Shown: positions 51,472-59,987 of the stretch, in pieces
Layout of the letters: each line of letters begins with the position of its first letter
Numbering within the stretch: the first letter of the stretch is position 1
From: SURF-21 sp964529285
GTDB lineage: Bacteria > Actinomycetota > Geothermincolia > Geothermincolales > RBG-13-55-18
Length of the DNA: 64,000 nucleotides
Direction of reading: 5' to 3'
Assembly (NCBI GenBank): GCA_964529285.1
Contig: CAZGWK010000007.1
Location: 1 to 64,000 of the forward strand
Notes under the pieces: generated by a model
The model's database searches: none
What the model saw: only the letters and a program-made list of their open reading frames with translations
What the model was told of the DNA's origin: nothing
Translations under genes and position numbers: made by a program

Positions 51472-52608
51472 TCAATCCACCTTGGCCACGATCACCAGGT
51501 AATCGCGGTGGATTACCTCTTCACACTGCTCGCCTCCCAAGTGCCGTGCAGCTTCATGCGTGCGCATCCCCTTCACTGCATCCAGCTGCGCGGCCGACAT
51601 CCCGCAAAGGCCCCGGGCAACCTTTCTGCCGTTCTCGTCTACGACCTCGACGGCATCCCCGGGGGCAAAGTTCCCACGGCATTCCAGTACGCCGGCGGGG
51701 AGCAGGCTCTTTCCTCCATGCAAGAGGGCGTCACGCGCACCTTCATCTATGACCACGGTACCTACCGGACGGCTTCCAAAGGCGATCCAGTGCTTATGGT
51801 CGCGCAGTCTTTTCTTCCCCGGATGGAAATACGTACCAAGCGATTTCCCTCCGGCGACCTCGGCGAGCACGCCGGGATCGCGTCCACTTGCCAGTACTAC
51901 GCCTATACCGGAGGAGGTGGCTATGCGCGCGGCTTCCAGCTTGGCCGCCATGCCACCGGAGGAGTGCTCCTGCATGGCCTTGCCCGCCGAACTCGTCATC
52001 TGCGGGGTTATCTTCTCCACCTCGCGGATGATGCGCGCCTTGCGATCTTTTTTGGGATCCGCCGTATACAACCCTTTTATGTCCGAAAGCATGATCATGA
52101 GGTCGGCTTCGGTGAGCACCGCCACCAGGGCAGCAAGGCGGTCGTTGTCCCCGAAACGGATCTCTTCCACCGCGACCGTGTCGTTCTCGTTCACCATGGG
52201 GATGACCCCCTGTTCGAGCAGCCGGCGGAAGGTGTTGCGTGCGTTCAGATATTGCTGCCGGTGAGCGAAGTCGTATTGCGTGAACAACACCTGGCCCACC
52301 AGCATGTCGTGCGCGGAGAAATAATCCGCGTAGAGTCGAAGCAGCAATCCCTGACCCACCGACGATGCCGCCTGCAGCGACGGGATGTCTTGCGGTCGTT
52401 CCGGCAGGCCGAGTAGTTCGACGCCGGCGGCTATGGCGCCGGAGGAGACCAGGATAACCTCTTTACCGGCATTGCGCAGCGAGGCAAGCTGATCCACCAG
52501 GTTCCGCATCTGTTCGCGGTCCAGGCACCCGTCGGCGTCGCTGAGCGTGTAAGTGCCGACCTTTACCACCAGGCGCTTTGCCACCAGGTTGCGTCTTCTA
52601 GCGCTCAT
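51472..52608 (-). CDS. proB: Glutamate 5-kinase
   Basis: Phosphorylates glutamate in the first step of proline synthesis. The amino-acid kinase domain (residues about 10-265) has RLVVKVGTYTLSD, VSSGAIAAG, NENDTVAVEEIRFGDND and SDIKGLYTADP. A PUA domain (about 285-370) follows, as in the full-length bacterial enzyme (378 aa). Feedback inhibition by proline is known for this family. ATG at 52608 has GGGGAG ten bases upstream. Confidence 0.97.
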   Translation of the reverse strand: MSARRRNLVAKRLVVKVGTYTLSDADGCLDREQMRNLVDQLASLRNAGKEVILVSSGAIAAGVELLGLPERPQDIPSLQAASSVGQGLLLRLYADYFSAHDMLVGQVLFTQYDFAHRQQYLNARNTFRRLLEQGVIPMVNENDTVAVEEIRFGDNDRLAALVAVLTEADLMIMLSDIKGLYTADPKKDRKARIIREVEKITPQMTSSAGKAMQEHSSGGMAAKLEAARIATSSGIGVVLASGRDPGVLAEVAGGKSLGTYFHPGKKRLRDHKHWIAFGSRPVGTVVIDEGARDALLHGGKSLLPAGVLECRGNFAPGDAVEVVDENGRKVARGLCGMSAAQLDAVKGMRTHEAARHLGGEQCEEVIHRDYLVIVAKVD

Positions 52609-52691
52609 CCCGGCACAACTCCCCGTTCCACTGCCTTGCCGTTTCCCTCCATCATACTATGCGATGCACACGGCTGCGTTCTCATCCCTAC

Positions 52692-53972
52692 CTAAGCTTC
52701 GGGCAGGAAGTCGAAAACATGATCCCCGATGATCACTGCATCGCCCTCCTGGGCACCTTGCTTGAGCAATTCGTCTTCAACCCCCATTTTCTTGAGGGAC
52801 CCCTGCACGTAGGCAAGGGCCTGGGGGTTCGTTATGTCCATGCGGTAAAGCAGCTTCTCCACTCGCTCTCCGATGACGCGAAAGCCGCCTTTATCTCTGA
52901 CCACCCGGAACCCGCGCTCGCGTAGTGGATCGTAAGAATAAACGGTCCTCTCCTCCGCTATCTCCGATGGTTCTTCCTCGCGCGCCTCGTCCACCATCTC
53001 GGCAAGCCGCCACACCAGGTCGCTGACGCCCTCGCCGGTTACCGCGGATATCGGGAAGAAGTCCCATCCCCATGAGGCCGCCGCCTCGCGGGCCTCCATC
53101 AATCTCCGTTCGTCGGCGACATCGAGCTTGTTGCCGGCAACCACCTGGGGGCGTTCCGCCATGCGTGGGCTATAGGACGCGAGTTCCCCCAGGACGACTT
53201 CGAGCGCATGCGCAGGAGGGGTCTCGGCCGCCGGCGACAGGTCCAGCATATGTACCAGCAGGACGGTCCTCTCGATGTGGCGCAGGAACTTCAAGCCCAG
53301 GCCTTTGCCCTCGTGGGCTCCCTCGATGAGACCCGGAAGGTCGGAGATGACGAAACTTTGTTCCTCGCCCGCCCTCACCACGCCCAACACCGGTTCCAGG
53401 GTAGTAAAGGGATAGTCGGCAACGCGTGGACGCGCTGCGGATATACGTGAGATAAGCGTGGACTTTCCAGCGTTTGGGAATCCCACCAGGCCTACATCGG
53501 CCAGCAGTTTGAGCTCAAGCCTGATCCATCGCTCCTGGCCCGGCTCGCCCTTCTCCGCGAAGTCCGGCGAGCGCCGCGCGGGGGTCGCGAAAGCCGCGTT
53601 TCCCCTGCCGCCCCTGCCGCCCTTCGCCACCGTCGCTTCCCTCCCCGCCTGCGCGAGGTCGGCGATCAGGGTGCCGCTCTCGTCCCTTACCTGTGTGCCT
53701 GCCGGGACTTGCAGTACGATGTCCTCGCCGTCGGCGCCGTGGCTGTTGTTGGCGGAACCGCTTCCGCCTTTGCGGGCGCGGTAATGGCGGCGCCGCGCGT
53801 ATTCAATCAGCGTGTTTACGCTTTCAGATGCCCGCAGGATCACGCAACCGCCTCTTCCTCCGTCTCCGCCATCCGGCCCTCCCAACGGGCGGAACTTCTC
53901 GCGGTGGAAAGAGACGCAGCCTCCTCCCCCCTCGCCGCCTTTCACGAATATCTCAACCTCGTCTATGAACAT
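52692..53972 (-). CDS. obgE: GTPase Obg/CgtA
   Basis: GTPase needed for 50S ribosome assembly and stress control. The three domains are in order: Gly-rich Obg fold (1-158; VKGGEGGGGCVSFHREKF), GTPase (G1 GFPNAGKS, G3 DLPGLIEGA, G4 NKLD), and a C-terminal OCT domain (from about 345; YSYDPLRERGFRVVRDKGGF). At 426 aa it is the longer form with OCT, common in Gram-positive lineages. It follows rpmA by 205 bp. That gap holds a GC hairpin (AGGCCGG/CCGGCCT) and no gene. Confidence 0.97.
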   Translation of the reverse strand: MFIDEVEIFVKGGEGGGGCVSFHREKFRPLGGPDGGDGGRGGCVILRASESVNTLIEYARRRHYRARKGGSGSANNSHGADGEDIVLQVPAGTQVRDESGTLIADLAQAGREATVAKGGRGGRGNAAFATPARRSPDFAEKGEPGQERWIRLELKLLADVGLVGFPNAGKSTLISRISAARPRVADYPFTTLEPVLGVVRAGEEQSFVISDLPGLIEGAHEGKGLGLKFLRHIERTVLLVHMLDLSPAAETPPAHALEVVLGELASYSPRMAERPQVVAGNKLDVADERRLMEAREAAASWGWDFFPISAVTGEGVSDLVWRLAEMVDEAREEEPSEIAEERTVYSYDPLRERGFRVVRDKGGFRVIGERVEKLLYRMDITNPQALAYVQGSLKKMGVEDELLKQGAQEGDAVIIGDHVFDFLPEA

Positions 53973-54177
53973 AGCTCCGCCCCCGACAGGCAGGTGTAAG
54001 GGTTGTCAATATCTGCCTCGACCGCCGCGCTCATGGCCGTATACCCGCGAGGGCGTATCGCCATATGGCCGACTTCTCTCTCGCGACAGGCCGGCGGTTC
54101 TCCGGCCTGGCGAAAATTAAATGGCCCCGGGGATGCCGGGACCTGGCTCCGTGCATGACCCGCGGCGGAAAGAGATA

Positions 54178-54432
54178 TTATTCCGCCGGGACTACGCTTA
54201 CGAAATGGCGGTCGCCGCTGTGGTGATATTTGACGTATCCGTCTACCTTCGCAAAGAGCGTGTAATCCTTGCCGAGGCCGACGTTGTCACCCGGCTTTAT
54301 CTTGGTACCACACTGGCGTACCAGAATAGAGCCTCCGCTTACGAGCTGTCCGCCGAAACTCTTGACTCCCAACCGCTTTGAATGGCTGTCCCGACCGTTG
54401 CGGGAACTCCCTACGCCTTTTTTACTGGACAT
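54178..54432 (-). CDS. rpmA: 50S ribosomal protein L27
   Basis: An 84-residue ribosomal protein near the peptidyl transferase centre. Typical features are the basic N-terminal SSKKGVGSSRNGRDSHSKRLGVK and the GSILVRQCGTKIKPGDNVGLGKD core. There is no N-terminal extension of the kind cleaved by Prp protease in Firmicutes, and no prp gene lies between rplU and rpmA. It follows rplU by 33 bp. Confidence 0.97.
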   Translation of the reverse strand: MSSKKGVGSSRNGRDSHSKRLGVKSFGGQLVSGGSILVRQCGTKIKPGDNVGLGKDYTLFAKVDGYVKYHHSGDRHFVSVVPAE

Positions 54433-54465
54433 CTTCCTCCACCTCTCCGAAAAGGTTCAGCCGCT

Positions 54466-54834
54466 CTAGGCCTCCCCCGCTACCTCTTCTTTTACCTTTT
54501 CCTTCTTCGCCCTCGACGCGCGGGGGCCGCCGCTTATCTTGTCCACCCTTACCTCGGTGAAAAGCTGCCTGTGCCCCTGCTTGCGATGGTAGCCCTTTTT
54601 TGGCTTGTATTTGAAGACTACCACCTTCTTGCCCTTGCCCTGACGGACGACGGTTCCTTCCACCTTGACCTTCACGGCGTCCGGCCCGGCCAGCACCTTT
54701 CCTTCGTTGCCGGCGAGGAGCACACGGTCGAAGGTAACCTTCTCGCCTTCTACCGCGTCCAGTTTCTCTATGCGGATCAGCGAGCCCTTCTCGACGCGAT
54801 ACTGCTTGCCGCCCGTCTCTATCACTGCATACAT
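54466..54834 (-). CDS. rplU: 50S ribosomal protein L21
   Basis: A 122-residue ribosomal protein beginning MYAVIETGGKQYRVEKG, with the C-terminal signature KKGYHRKQGHRQLFTEVRV. The last 20 residues are a charged tail (RASRAKKEKVKEEVAGEA) that goes beyond the minimal protein. ATG at 54834 with GGAGG five bases upstream; the frame is open 24 codons further but the conserved start fixes this one. First gene of the rplU-rpmA-obgE unit. In many bacteria an autoregulatory leader precedes rplU; none is evident in the 163 bp upstream. Confidence 0.96.
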   Translation of the reverse strand: MYAVIETGGKQYRVEKGSLIRIEKLDAVEGEKVTFDRVLLAGNEGKVLAGPDAVKVKVEGTVVRQGKGKKVVVFKYKPKKGYHRKQGHRQLFTEVRVDKISGGPRASRAKKEKVKEEVAGEA

Positions 54835-54997
54835 GTTTACCTCCACCGCTATTTTACCACAGCTAGAAACACTAACACGGGCCAAAAACCCTGTAAAGAG
54901 CGGCACGTAAGCCGGGGCGGCATCTTTTTACCGAGCCCCCCGCAAAAGGAGAGGCCGCCTGGAGACCAGGCAGCCCCTTATAAAACCTCCAACCGGT

Positions 54998-56818
54998 CTA
55001 TTTCACACAGCCTTCCGCGAAGTACCAGTTGCTGGAAGGCTCGCATGAGCCGACAGCGTTGTTCCCGTCCTTGAGACCCCGGTAGTTGAAGTATTGTGCC
55101 AGCTCGACGACGATGGGGGTATCGGAGGTCACCTTTGTGCTGACCTCCGTGTCCTCGAGACCGTCCACCTCGTCCACGTGGATGGTGTAGCGTGAATGGG
55201 GGGCCATCTGCACCTTGCGCGTAACCTGCACGCCGCCTGCGCGCATGAAGACCACGTCCACGCTCGCCGCTGCATTGCCGGGATTGAGCAGGAGCACGTA
55301 CTCGTCGAACTCTCCCCCGGTATAACCTTCCGCGAGATACCACTGTTTCTCGGGGGAGGATGCTCCCATGGTGGCATGTCCGCCTTTTCTGCCCTGATAG
55401 CTGAAGTACATGGACCGTTCGGCGATGATAGGCAGGTCCGAATACACCGTGGTGGATACGTCGGTTTCCTCCAGCCCCGCTACCGTGTCTACGTGTACGC
55501 TCTGGCGCCTGCGCCCCGGCACGCTTACCTGCTTGTCGATGACGGAACCGTCAGGTTTCATAAAACTCAAGGTGACGGTAGCGGTGCCTTCATTGGGGTT
55601 CTGCAGGAGTACCCAGGTATCGAATGTGTCTCCCGTATACCCTTCAGCGAAGTACCAGGTGTTGGAGGGCGCGCTGGTCCCGATGGAACCGTGTCCGCCG
55701 TCCTTCCCGCCGTAATCGAAATACATCGCACGCTCTGCCACTATGGGGATATTCGATGCAACCTGCGTGGATACCTCGCTGGATTCCAGTCCCGGGACAT
55801 CGTCGACATGCACGCTGTGCCGGCGGCGGGGGGGGATGTTCACCTGGCTCGTTATCACGCCTCCGTCCGGTCGCATGAAGCTCAGGGTAACCTGCGCTTC
55901 GGCGTCGTTGGGGTTCTGCAGGAGTACCCAGGTGTCGAACGAATCGCCGGTATACCCCTCCGCGAAGAACCAATTGGAAGACGGCTGTATGGCACCTATG
56001 GAATCGTGTCCGCCCGCCCTGCCCTCGTAACGGAAGTACATGGCCCTTTCCGCCAGTACCGGGACGTCGCTCTTCACGGCCGCAGAAAACGAACCGAGCC
56101 CGACTGTCTCCCTCACCGGAACCGTGAAGCGGCTGCCCGCTCCCACGGTGTATTGAAAGCTCTGATTCGAGCCATCCTCTCCCTGAAAAGTAACTTCCAC
56201 CTGCGCCGCCTGTTCGTTGGGGTTCATGAGAAGCAGGTAGGATTCGAAGGTGTCCGGCGACGGCGGTGGAGCCGGTACGGGAACGGCGCCAAGATCGGCG
56301 GATGCCGGAAGGGGGGAGAAGCACATGAACTCCTGGGTAATATAGAGGCAGTTGTCTCCCTGCACTACGCCGATCCCGATGCAGTTGAACTCGGGGCGCA
56401 GGATGTTCTCCTTGTGCGAGGGGCTGTTCATGAGAGCCTCGAAGGCTATCTCTACGCTCGGTGCCTTGGCGATGTTCTCCCCTGCGAGGTTCCATCCGGT
56501 TATTCCCCTTGCCGTGATGCGCTGCTGCAGGGTGCCGGATACGGGCGAGACGTGTCCGAAAAAGTCGTACTGGATCATCTCGCTCGAATAGGCGCGCGCC
56601 ATGTCGGTGAGCTGCTGCTCCGCGTAGAGAGAAGGTAAGCCGGCGCTGTTGCGCGCCTGATTTACCAGCTGGAGCATGTTCGTCTCTTCGGCGGATGTGC
56701 TGACGGCCGCTAGCGCTCTGCTATCCTGGAATATCACCGGCTGCAGGACTGCCAGTGTTAGAAAAACGAAACCGAATGCCGCTATAGCATTCTTCTGCCA
56801 CCGAGTGAGCCCTCTCAT
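54998..56818 (-). CDS. Secreted CAP-domain protein with four 'AEG' repeats, under c-di-GMP riboswitch
   Basis: A 606-residue exoprotein. A signal peptide or N-terminal anchor (about 9-38) is followed by a CAP/SCP domain (about 45-170; FFGHVSPVSG, GENIAKAP, SPSHKENILRPEF). Then come four copies of a repeat of about 105 residues. Each opens with a (D/E)x(Y/W)(V/L)LLxNP strand, has a PxR-R/H-x-(S/T)(V/I)HVD turn, an ERAMYF-like motif (ELAQYF in the last) and closes with W(Y/F)FAEG or WYLAEG. These beta-rich repeats occur in many actinobacterial surface proteins. No LPXTG motif is seen, so the nearby sortase does not obviously anchor it. A c-di-GMP riboswitch and terminator precede it. ATG at 56818 follows GGGGAG. 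Confidence 0.85.
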   Translation of the reverse strand: MRGLTRWQKNAIAAFGFVFLTLAVLQPVIFQDSRALAAVSTSAEETNMLQLVNQARNSAGLPSLYAEQQLTDMARAYSSEMIQYDFFGHVSPVSGTLQQRITARGITGWNLAGENIAKAPSVEIAFEALMNSPSHKENILRPEFNCIGIGVVQGDNCLYITQEFMCFSPLPASADLGAVPVPAPPPSPDTFESYLLLMNPNEQAAQVEVTFQGEDGSNQSFQYTVGAGSRFTVPVRETVGLGSFSAAVKSDVPVLAERAMYFRYEGRAGGHDSIGAIQPSSNWFFAEGYTGDSFDTWVLLQNPNDAEAQVTLSFMRPDGGVITSQVNIPPRRRHSVHVDDVPGLESSEVSTQVASNIPIVAERAMYFDYGGKDGGHGSIGTSAPSNTWYFAEGYTGDTFDTWVLLQNPNEGTATVTLSFMKPDGSVIDKQVSVPGRRRQSVHVDTVAGLEETDVSTTVYSDLPIIAERSMYFSYQGRKGGHATMGASSPEKQWYLAEGYTGGEFDEYVLLLNPGNAAASVDVVFMRAGGVQVTRKVQMAPHSRYTIHVDEVDGLEDTEVSTKVTSDTPIVVELAQYFNYRGLKDGNNAVGSCEPSSNWYFAEGCVK

Positions 56819-56900
56819 TTTGCTTCTCCCCTTTTGTCCCCGAGGTCTGGTGGCAAATCTTCCGTATTGTCTGCCCATTTTGTCTGCCTGAAAACGAAAC

Positions 56901-56927
56901 CGCCCTTTCCACCGGGGCGGAAAGGGC
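56901..56927 (-). terminator. Riboswitch-linked intrinsic terminator
   Basis: Minus-strand stem GCCCTTTCC/GGAAAGGGC with an 8-nt loop, followed by GGTTTCGTTTT. It lies between the c-di-GMP aptamer and the CAP-protein start, where it can serve as the expression platform. Confidence 0.8.
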
Positions 56928-56937
56928 ATCGCTTTTT

Positions 56938-57028
56938 AGGCGGTAGCCTGGCGATCTTAACCGCTCTCGCGGTCTTAGACCCATGGCTTTGCGCCCTCTC
57001 CTTTCGGAAGAGTTTGCCTTTATCACCA
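56938..57028 (-). promoter_or_regulatory. Cyclic-di-GMP class I (GEMM-I) riboswitch
   Basis: Read on the minus strand, all class I landmarks occur in order: AAAGGCAAAC (GGCAAAC at 57018-57012), the CGAAAG tetraloop (57006-57001), GGGCGCAAAGCCATGGGTCT (GCAAAG at 56992-56987), the variable hairpin CCGCGAGAGCGG, and AGATCGCCAGGCTACCGCC, which forms the tetraloop receptor and closes P1. It precedes the CAP-domain gene by about 120 nt with a terminator in between. Whether c-di-GMP turns the gene on or off cannot be told without folding. The 264 bp further upstream to the sortase gene must hold the promoter; I see no strong box there. Confidence 0.9.
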
Positions 57029-57292
57029 ACAGGGATATTCTGTTCTCAATGTTCAGATAAATTATCGACAGCTTGTATGGATTACTTGAGCACCAGGGTC
57101 AAATATACATGCGTAAGCATGCTTTTTATTGCGCCTGCGACCGTCGCTCGACTGCAAAATGGGTTAAAGCCCTTGGAGGTTGATGCCGATATATTAAATG
57201 CCAAAATATCTACGCCGAGTGAGTTTTGGCCACGACCGGGAAGCCTGCCCACTTTCCGGTCTTTCTTTTGTGACGGTTTTCCCTCTACATCG

Positions 57293-58033
57293 TCATGATT
57301 GCGACCGTTTATCCCCCCGCAGCGCCGCATGTTCCCTGCCGGCCTGCAGCGCCTGAGAGAGCTCCTCGCTTTCAACCAACCTGGCTATGACCACGATGCG
57401 CTCGGCGGCGCTGTACCAGGGGTGACAGGCTGTGAGCGTGAGCTTCGGCTCGCCGCTCTGCTCCAGCACCGTCAGGTCGGTAGGCAGGACAATACGTTGC
57501 TCGTATACCTCGTACGTGTAGCGGTTATCCGCGGTCACCAGGATTATCGTATCGCCCGCGGCGAGTTGTTCGATATGGCGGAAGGGAGCACCGTAGGTGG
57601 TACGGTGCCCCGAGATCACGCAGTTCCCGGGCTGTCCCGGGTAAGCGGTTTCAGGTATATGACCGGGCCCGCGCTTGAGGTTTTCGGCATCATCCAGGCC
57701 CCATAATTCCACGACGATAGCATCCAGGCCGATGCTGGGAGCGCTGATACGGGCTATACCGTCCCCCACTGACACGTTGCCTCGCTCCGACGGTACGGGG
57801 CTCTCCTCCCACTGCCGGAGCAGCTCTTCCTGAGCGGCGGCCGCCCTGCGGTCCGTGTAATAGATATATGCGTAGATGCCCGCTAATGCCAGGAGGCCGA
57901 TGAATATGAGGGAGGCACCGACGACGATGAGTATCTTTCCCCTGCGGCGGCGCTTGCTGCCGTGCGGCGGCGCTTCATTCCCGCCGCCGCCGACCGCTGC
58001 CTCGCCCTCCATTTCCTTCCTGCTTTCACTCAT
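57293..58033 (-). CDS. Class E sortase
   Basis: Membrane transpeptidase that links exported proteins to the cell wall. Residues 33-58 form the membrane anchor. The catalytic set is His143 in SGHRTTYGAP, Cys203 in TLTACHPWY and Arg212 in AERIVV. The TLTACHP form and SGHRTTYG match class E, usual in Actinobacteria, which favours LAXTG-type signals. At 246 aa it has normal length. Its ATG overlaps the stop of the RNase gene (ATGA), so both are co-translated. No sorting-signal protein is coded in this window. It is followed by the riboswitch-controlled CAP-protein gene. Confidence 0.92.
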   Translation of the reverse strand: MSESRKEMEGEAAVGGGGNEAPPHGSKRRRRGKILIVVGASLIFIGLLALAGIYAYIYYTDRRAAAAQEELLRQWEESPVPSERGNVSVGDGIARISAPSIGLDAIVVELWGLDDAENLKRGPGHIPETAYPGQPGNCVISGHRTTYGAPFRHIEQLAAGDTIILVTADNRYTYEVYEQRIVLPTDLTVLEQSGEPKLTLTACHPWYSAAERIVVIARLVESEELSQALQAGREHAALRGDKRSQS

Positions 58034-59310
58034 GGTTCCCGGAAAACGATGCCGCGGCCGTGGCAGGCGGGGCAGGTCTCCCCGAACGCCTCGATAAGAC
58101 CTTCGGATACGTTCTTGCGGGTCATCTCCACCAGTCCCAGCTTAGTGAGTTCCACGACGTAGGTCTTTGTTCGGTCCTTCTCGAGCTCCCGGTTCAGCTC
58201 TTTGAGCACCGCGCGGCGGTTCTTGGCCTCGTTCATATCTATGAAGTCAATAATGATTATGCCACCTATATCGCGCAGGCGCAGCTGCCTCACTACCTCC
58301 GCGACCGCCTCGATGTTGGTGCGCAGTACGGTCTCCTCCAGGTTCTTGTTGCCCACGTATTTTCCCGTGTTCACGTCGATCGCCGTCAAGGCCTCCGTGG
58401 AATCTATTACGATGGACCCGCCCGACGGCAGGGGCACGCTGCGGCTGAGGGCATCCCTTATCTGGCGCTTGATATCCAGCGCCTCGAAGACCGGTTTCTC
58501 GTCCGCATACCTCAACACGCGTTCGGTAAGCGCGGGGGCCACCAGTTTCAGGTAATGCTTTATGCGGCGGAAGGAGCGGTGCGAGTCTACCAGGATGCGG
58601 CTGTAGCCGGCGTCCATGATATCGCGCACCACCTTGAGCTCCAGTTCGGGTTCCTGGTAGAGGATGGAGGGAGCCCGTTGTTTCTCAGCGGCGCGGTGGA
58701 CCTGCCGCCAGACCTTGTTCAGGTAGGTCAGGCTCTTCCTCAACTCGGCTGCCTCGGCATCCCTCGCCGCGGTGCGCACGATGATGCCGACGTCCTTTGG
58801 CCGCACCTCGTCCACGACCTTGCGCAGTCGTGCCCGCTCTTCGTCGTTCAGCTTGTGGGATATCCCCACCGTCCTGACTTGGGGCAGCAGCACGAGGTAG
58901 CGCCCGGCCAGAGACAGGTAGGTGGTAAGCCGGGCGCCCTTGCTGCCCATGGGGTCCTTGGTCACCTGTACGATGATCTCCTGGCCCTGCTTCAGCAGCT
59001 TCGTAATATCCTGGCGGTCACGCTGCCGCGGGCCTTCGACGTAGACGTCACCCACGTAGAGCAGGGCATTGCGGGTATGCCCTATATCGACGAAAGCCGC
59101 CTCCATGCCCGGGAGGACGTTCTGCACCCTGCCCTTGTAGATATCGCCCACGATGGAACGTCGCTCTTCGTGGCTTACGAAGATCTCCTGCAGTACGCCT
59201 TCTTCCAGCACCGCCACGCGAGTCTCGTCCTGATAACTCGCCACGACGATTTCCTTCTTTTGCGCAGCCGGTTTTTTCGCCCTGCGCCTTCCTCTTCCTT
59301 TCTTATCCAC
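58030..59310 (-). CDS. rng: Ribonuclease E/G family protein
   Basis: Endoribonuclease of the RNase E/G family for RNA processing and decay. An S1 domain (about 40-130; IYKGRVQNVLPGMEAAFVDIG) is followed by the catalytic domain with the metal Asp residues in TAIDVNTG and IIIDFIDM. CPACHGRG near the C-terminus is the zinc-link motif. At 426 aa there is no long C-terminal scaffold, so it resembles RNase G. The start is taken as GTG at 59310. It lies between the TIGR03936/TIGR03960-type gene pair and the sortase; this neighbourhood before rplU is common in Gram-positive lineages. Confidence 0.92.
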   Translation of the reverse strand: MDKKGRGRRRAKKPAAQKKEIVVASYQDETRVAVLEEGVLQEIFVSHEERRSIVGDIYKGRVQNVLPGMEAAFVDIGHTRNALLYVGDVYVEGPRQRDRQDITKLLKQGQEIIVQVTKDPMGSKGARLTTYLSLAGRYLVLLPQVRTVGISHKLNDEERARLRKVVDEVRPKDVGIIVRTAARDAEAAELRKSLTYLNKVWRQVHRAAEKQRAPSILYQEPELELKVVRDIMDAGYSRILVDSHRSFRRIKHYLKLVAPALTERVLRYADEKPVFEALDIKRQIRDALSRSVPLPSGGSIVIDSTEALTAIDVNTGKYVGNKNLEETVLRTNIEAVAEVVRQLRLRDIGGIIIIDFIDMNEAKNRRAVLKELNRELEKDRTKTYVVELTKLGLVEMTRKNVSEGLIEAFGETCPACHGRGIVFREP

Positions 59311-59396
59311 CCTCGCTCACCTGATACCTTTCTCCTCCTCGGGAAAGAACAATTATTCCGGCCACGCGCGCACGCGGCCCGACAACTACCTTCAAT

Positions 59397-59987
59397 TCAG
59401 GACTCGCCTTTCATCTCCCGCAGCGTGCCCTTGCCGCCGTCATAGAAGAGCACGGGCCCCTCCACGTCTTCGAATATCTCTTCAGGAGAAGCATACAGGC
59501 CCTTGCGAGTCACCTCGCCGTAGCCCACCTTAATGCCGCGGAGTTCCTCGATTTCCTGCAGCGCGTCCTTCAGCCGTCCCTGCTCTTCGCCGCTCAGCGC
59601 GAGCAGCAGGTAGGTCGTACCGCTTTTTGGGTCAGAAAGGCGGAACAGGCCGTAGCGTGCCCAGCGCGAGAGCTTGGGCATGGTCTGCGCCAGGCCCTGC
59701 ACTTCGCGCACTCTCAGACCGACGGGCATGAAGCGGTTGAGCCGTTCCTCCAGCCCCGGCTCCTCGACTTCCCCGCACAACGCCACCTCCAGGTATTCCG
59801 CTTCCGCAGCCACGCCCAACGGCAATGCGGGGGAAAAACTCATGCGGGGCCGCGGGTTGTATCCCTTGCTAAACGCCAGGGGAAGCCCGGAGCGCCTTAA
59901 GGCTCTCTCCAGGGCACGCATGGCTTCACGGTGCGACAGGAACGAGGCATCACCTTCCTTGCAATATTTCAATAATAACCGCCTCAC
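59397..59987 (-). CDS. TIGR03936-family protein (radical SAM-associated, DUF2344)
   Basis: A 196-residue protein beginning VRRLLLKYCKEGDASFLSHREAMR-like (first residues quoted only in part), then ALRRSGLPLAFSKGYNPRPR and SFSPALPLGV, the signature of the DUF2344 family. It is nearly always encoded next to a radical SAM protein of the TIGR03960 family and may act with it in RNA modification; the function is not established. GTG at 59987 overlaps the stop of that radical SAM gene (GTGA) and has GGAGGGGG six bases upstream. Confidence 0.88.
   Translation of the reverse strand: MRRLLLKYCKEGDASFLSHREAMRALERALRRSGLPLAFSKGYNPRPRMSFSPALPLGVAAEAEYLEVALCGEVEEPGLEERLNRFMPVGLRVREVQGLAQTMPKLSRWARYGLFRLSDPKSGTTYLLLALSGEEQGRLKDALQEIEELRGIKVGYGEVTRKGLYASPEEIFEDVEGPVLFYDGGKGTLREMKGES

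Noticed and set aside
55000..55100. LPXTG or LAXTG anchor on the CAP protein
   Set aside because: The C-terminus ends with the last AEG repeat; there is no sorting motif, hydrophobic segment or basic tail.
58060..59445. Long plus-strand reading frame of 461 codons
   Set aside because: It is antisense to the RNase E/G gene and shows no domain or ribosome site.
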